A DNA stretch of 9,973 bases from an uncultured Mycoplasmatota bacterium (GTDB lineage: Bacteria > Bacillota_I > Bacilli_A > RF39 > UBA660): positions 1 to 9,973 of the forward strand of contig CAMGAM010000040.1 in NCBI GenBank assembly GCA_946007485.1, written 5' to 3'. The position numbers were made by a program, and so were the translations under genes. The notes beneath the pieces are model-generated. The model was not told the origin of the DNA, did not search any database, and saw only the letters and a list, made by a program, of their open reading frames with translations. Position 1 is the first letter of the stretch. Each line of letters starts with the position of its first letter. Positions 6,745 to 9,973 of this stretch are shown here, piece after piece.

Positions 6745-8397
6745 ATGACAAATAAAGATTTAGCTAATTTAATTTTTCCAAACATTACCAAAACTATCGA
6801 AGACTATGAAAAAATCTATCCCGAAAGAAATTTACCAGAAGGAGCCATGGTCACTCGTTTTGCACCATCTCCAACCGGTTTTGTTCACATGGGAAGTTTA
6901 CTCGCATCATTTATTTCAAGTAAAGCAGCCAAAGATACCAATGGTGTTTTCTACTTAAGAATTGAAGATACTGACCAAAAAAGAGAAGTCGAAAATGGAA
7001 TTGAAGGTATTGTTGCCGATTTAAAAAACTTTGAAATAAACATCGATGAAGGAGCTTTATCTAGAACCGAATCAATCGGTAATTATGGACCATACATTCA
7101 AAGCGAGCGAAAAGAAATATATCATGCTTTTATTAAACATCTTTTAGAAATTGGCATGGCTTATCCTTGTTTTTGCACTGAAGAACACTTAGATGAAATT
7201 AGAGAAATGCAAGAAGCTACCAAATCAAGAATTGGTTATTATGGAAGATATGCTGTATGTCGAAATTTAAAAATTGATGAAGCATATAATCGCATTAAAA
7301 ATGGCGAAAAATTCATCATCAGATTAAAATCTCCCGGTGATTTTGAAAAGAAGATTGTTGTAAATGATCTTGTTAAAGGAAAAATTGAATTCCCTGAAAA
7401 CGATTTAGATATTGTTATTATGAAATCAGATGGCCTACCTACATATCATTTTGCTCATTTAGTAGATGATCATTTAATGAGAACCACTCATATCACAAGA
7501 GGAGATGAATGGGTATCATCTCTTCCTATTCACATTCAATTGTTTCAAGTATTTGGATTTAATCCACCTAAATATGCTCATTTATCACCAATCATGAAAC
7601 AAGAAGGAGATACCAAAAGAAAATTATCTAAAAGAAAAGATCCTGAAGCTGCTATGAGTTATTATACAGAACTAGGTATTCCGATTAAAGCTGTCCATTT
7701 ATATTTAATGACAATTGCTAATACTAATTTTGAACAATGGTATGATGCTAACAAAGATAAATCGATTGATGACTTTAAATTTGATTTTAAAAAAATATCT
7801 GCTAGTGGCTCACTATTTGATTTAGAAAAACTAATTAACATTTCTAGAAATTATATTAGTTATCTAAGCGCTGAAGAAGTATATAATAATGTCTTAACAT
7901 GGTCTAAGACCTATGATTTAGAATTATATGAATTATTATCCAAATATAAAGAATATACTATTAATGTCTTTAGCATTGAAAGATATCAAAAAAAGCCACG
8001 TAAAGATTATGAATCTTGGTCTAGTATTAAGAAAAATATTTGGTACATGTATGATGAATTATTCCAAAATGTTGATTATGATAAAGGAAATATCACTGAT
8101 AAAAATGAAATAAATAACATCTTGAGTACCTATATTAATTCATATTATCAAGAATCAGATGATAAAGATACTTGGTTCAGTAGAATAAAAGAGTTATCTA
8201 CCGCACTAGGATACTGTGCCAATATGAAAGAATATAAAGAGAATCCTAATAATTATAAAGGTAGTGTCGCAGATGTCTCTACGGTAATAAGAATAGCTCT
8301 AACTAGTAGTACAATGACTCCAGATTTATATGAAATCATGAAACTACTTGGTGCCGACCGTGTTAAATCAAGAATCTTAAAGTTCATAAATGCATAA
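6745..8397 (+). CDS. gltX: Glutamyl-tRNA synthetase
   Basis: A 550-residue class I aminoacyl-tRNA synthetase that charges tRNA-Glu with glutamate. The HIGH-type signature is FAPSPTGFVHMGS at residues 39-51, and LRIEDTDQKRE follows at 71-81. The KMSKS equivalent is KRKLSKRKD (291-299). HITRGDEWVSSLP at 249-261 and the C-terminal helical anticodon-binding domain (GYCANMKEYKENP, then VADVSTVIRIALT) complete the fold. It is longer than the usual GluRS of about 470-490 residues. An N-terminal extension of about 35 residues precedes the catalytic fold and an expanded C-terminal half follows it, as in the long GluRS subfamily of Clostridia and Erysipelotrichia. The ATG has a strong AAGGAGGA at 6733-6740. 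In bacteria without GlnRS, GluRS often also makes Glu-tRNA-Gln, later amidated by GatCAB; the adjacent tRNA-Gln gene makes this worth considering, but the sequence does not prove it. Probably co-transcribed with the next gene. Confidence 0.95.
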   Translation: MTNKDLANLIFPNITKTIEDYEKIYPERNLPEGAMVTRFAPSPTGFVHMGSLLASFISSKAAKDTNGVFYLRIEDTDQKREVENGIEGIVADLKNFEINIDEGALSRTESIGNYGPYIQSERKEIYHAFIKHLLEIGMAYPCFCTEEHLDEIREMQEATKSRIGYYGRYAVCRNLKIDEAYNRIKNGEKFIIRLKSPGDFEKKIVVNDLVKGKIEFPENDLDIVIMKSDGLPTYHFAHLVDDHLMRTTHITRGDEWVSSLPIHIQLFQVFGFNPPKYAHLSPIMKQEGDTKRKLSKRKDPEAAMSYYTELGIPIKAVHLYLMTIANTNFEQWYDANKDKSIDDFKFDFKKISASGSLFDLEKLINISRNYISYLSAEEVYNNVLTWSKTYDLELYELLSKYKEYTINVFSIERYQKKPRKDYESWSSIKKNIWYMYDELFQNVDYDKGNITDKNEINNILSTYINSYYQESDDKDTWFSRIKELSTALGYCANMKEYKENPNNYKGSVADVSTVIRIALTSSTMTPDLYEIMKLLGADRVKSRILKFINA

Positions 8398-8420
8398 AAA
8401 TAAAAGAAAGGAGTATTTTT

Positions 8421-9863
8421 ATGGCTAAATATAAGTGTATAATGTGTGGATATATCTATGATGATGACAAAGAAGATGTAAAATTTGAAGATTTGCCAGA
8501 AGATTGGGTATGTCCAATGTGTTTTTCACCTAAAAGTGATTTTCAAAAAATAACGGAAGAGAATAATCAAAAAGAAGAAACCAAAATATCAAAAGCAAAC
8601 AATACATTTAAGAAAGAAGATAGTACTACTACTGTTGAAAATTATCTAAAGGAATATGTTAGAGTATCTGATGATATTGAAAAGAATATGGATGATATTC
8701 ATAAAATGGCTATCACTGGAGAAAGTATTATTAGTGCTATGGGACCAAATATAAAACCAATTGGCTTTGATGATATCTTAATTCTTGGAGGACAGTTATA
8801 TAATCCCCCACTTCTAGAAAGTGATCCTGTTAATCTAAAAACAATTATTGGTAAAAATGCTAAAAAACCACTAGAAATATCTATGCCAGTAATTATTTCT
8901 CATATGTCATTTGGCGCCTTATCAAAAGAAGCCAAAACAGCTCTATCAATTGGTAGTAGTCGTGTAAAAACAGCTATCTGTGGTGGAGAAGGTGGAATAT
9001 TAGAAGAAGAATTTGACAATGCCTACAAATATATTTTTGAATATGTTCCTAATAAGTACAGCGTCAATGATGAAAATCTCAAAAAAGTTGCAGCTATTGA
9101 GATAAAAATAGGTCAAGGAACTAAACCAGGAATGGGTGGACACCTACCTGGAGCAAAAGTAACTCCAGAAATCGCTCGTATCAGAGGCAAAAATATTGGC
9201 GAAGATATTATCAGTCCATCAAGATTTACTGAAATAAATACCAAAGAAGACCTAAAAGATCTTGTAAGCATGCTAAGAGAAAAATCAGAAGGTCGACCTA
9301 TTGGTATTAAATTAGCCGCTGGCCACATTGAAAAAGATCTAGAATTTGCTACTTATGCTAATCCAGACTTTATAACCATCGATGGTCGTGGCGGCGCTAC
9401 TGGAGCAAGTCCTAAAATAATCAAAAATGCTACCACTGTTCCTACCATCTATGCCTTATATCGAGCAAGAAAATATTTAGATGAACATAATATCAAAGAC
9501 ATTTCACTAATTATTACTGGTGGTCTAAGAACATCTGCTGATTTTGCTAAAGCAATCGCTATGGGAGCTGATGCCGTTGCTATTGCTACCTCCGCTTTAA
9601 TGGCCATCGCATGTAGTCAATATCGTATCTGTCAATCAGGAATGTGTCCTGTTGGTGTTGCTACCCAAGATGACAATTTACGAAGTCGTCTAAAAGTAGA
9701 TTTAAGCGCTAAAAGATTAGAAAACTTCCTAAATGTTGTCAAAGATGAACTAAAAACCTTTGCTAGAATAACTGGTAAAGATGATATTCATAAATTAGAT
9801 ATTGAAGATATTACTACTACAAATCATGAAATATCTGATTATACTAACATCAAACACGTATAA
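8421..9863 (+). CDS. Rubredoxin-glutamate synthase-like (FMN/3Fe-4S) fusion protein
   Basis: 480 residues. Residues 1-42 are a rubredoxin-like domain with iron ligands C6, C9, C31 and C34 (CIMCGYIY and CPMC) and the KFEDLPEDWVCP segment. The usual PDNGIAPGT-type loop is missing. A charged linker (about 45-95) leads to a GltB central/FMN-binding barrel (about 110-440). This carries SMPVIISHMSFGALS, CGGEGG at 187-192, KIGQGTKPGMGGHLPG at 229-244, ISPSRF, TIDGRGGATGASP at 319-331 and a phosphate-binding GGLRTSADF. A C-x5-C-x4-C motif (C398, C404, C409) binds the 3Fe-4S cluster in glutamate synthases. The N-terminal glutaminase domain, the C-terminal GXGXG domain and a GltD subunit are all absent here. 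It therefore may not make glutamate from glutamine alone; it could use ammonia, a partner, or another substrate. Electrons probably pass via rubredoxin (inference). The ATG at 8421 has AAAGGAG at 8407-8413, and the 23-base gap after gltX implies an operon. Confidence 0.88.
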   Translation: MAKYKCIMCGYIYDDDKEDVKFEDLPEDWVCPMCFSPKSDFQKITEENNQKEETKISKANNTFKKEDSTTTVENYLKEYVRVSDDIEKNMDDIHKMAITGESIISAMGPNIKPIGFDDILILGGQLYNPPLLESDPVNLKTIIGKNAKKPLEISMPVIISHMSFGALSKEAKTALSIGSSRVKTAICGGEGGILEEEFDNAYKYIFEYVPNKYSVNDENLKKVAAIEIKIGQGTKPGMGGHLPGAKVTPEIARIRGKNIGEDIISPSRFTEINTKEDLKDLVSMLREKSEGRPIGIKLAAGHIEKDLEFATYANPDFITIDGRGGATGASPKIIKNATTVPTIYALYRARKYLDEHNIKDISLIITGGLRTSADFAKAIAMGADAVAIATSALMAIACSQYRICQSGMCPVGVATQDDNLRSRLKVDLSAKRLENFLNVVKDELKTFARITGKDDIHKLDIEDITTTNHEISDYTNIKHV

Positions 9864-9938
9864 TTAATTGAAGCCAACAAAGATATAATATCATTTCATA
9901 CTTTTTAAATATAAAACATATATCATAAATAAAAGAAA
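9864..9938. other. AT-rich intergenic sequence at the right edge
   Basis: No coding frame is visible. A TATAAT at 9884-9889 lacks both a -35 and the extended TG, so I do not call it a promoter. Confidence 0.4.
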
Positions 9939-9973
9939 ACTTAACTGGTTAATAACAAGATGATTAGTTAAGT
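9939..9973 (+). terminator. Probable terminator hairpin of the gltX operon, cut by the window edge
   Basis: ACTTAACTGGTTA (9939-9951) pairs with TGATTAGTTAAGT (9961-9973) over 13 bp, including three G-U pairs, around a 9-base loop. It sits 75 bases after the stop codon. The A-rich run just upstream (AAAAGAAA) suggests a matching T-rich tail just outside the window, which would make this a rho-independent terminator. The tail is not visible, so it could instead be another inverted repeat. Confidence 0.5.

Noticed and set aside
7928..8113. Small + strand frame inside gltX
   Set aside because: Out-of-frame shadow within the conserved C-terminal half of GluRS; no Shine-Dalgarno.
9113..9328. Minus-strand frame inside the glutamate synthase-like gene
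   Set aside because: Complement of conserved FMN-domain coding sequence with no independent start signals.
9884..9889. TATAAT as a promoter for a downstream gene
   Set aside because: No TG extension and no -35 at 16-18 bp spacing; such hexamers are frequent in this composition.

Overview
The window is one continuous stretch of an AT-rich, low-GC Firmicutes-type genome. All protein genes lie on the + strand, all six end in TAA, and Shine-Dalgarno sites are strong AAGGAGG-type. The gene set (SipW/TasA-type surface proteins, a GH31 family typical of gut Firmicutes, a long Clostridia/Erysipelotrichia-style GluRS, a rubredoxin-glutamate synthase fusion) suggests an uncultured gut member of Bacilli/Erysipelotrichia or a related lineage. 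Trp is read from TGG and nothing suggests UGA recoding. The taxonomic assignment is inference from gene style.

Region 1 (1-2999) is a cell-surface module. The 3' part of one beta-rich surface protein enters from the left edge. A 740-residue exported protein follows, with a TasA/camelysin-like N-terminus, a LamG-like middle and a formylglycine-generating-enzyme (FGE/SUMF1)-like C-terminal domain. A hairpin terminator overlapping its stop codon closes the unit.

Region 2 (about 3000-6328) starts at an extended -10 promoter. It holds a two-gene operon: a GH31-family protein, then uppP (undecaprenyl-diphosphatase), ended by a compact GAAA-loop terminator that also overlaps the stop codon. The GH31 protein keeps the probable nucleophile Asp but has Arg where the family has its acid/base Asp, and Ala in place of the Asp of the HDIGG motif. 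It may be a pseudo-glycosidase or have an altered mechanism.

Region 3 (about 6338-6484) is a stand-alone tRNA-Gln(CUG) gene with its own promoter and terminator. An AT-rich gap of about 260 bases follows, holding a probable promoter and leader for gltX.

Region 4 (6745-9973) is gltX (glutamyl-tRNA synthetase) followed 23 bases later by a rubredoxin/glutamate-synthase-like FMN and Fe-S protein. A long hairpin touches the right edge of the window. A tRNA-Gln gene, a GluRS and a glutamate-synthase-like protein lie side by side, so the right half has a Glu/Gln theme. No gene here proves a functional link. No mobile element, CRISPR array or obvious defence system was seen.
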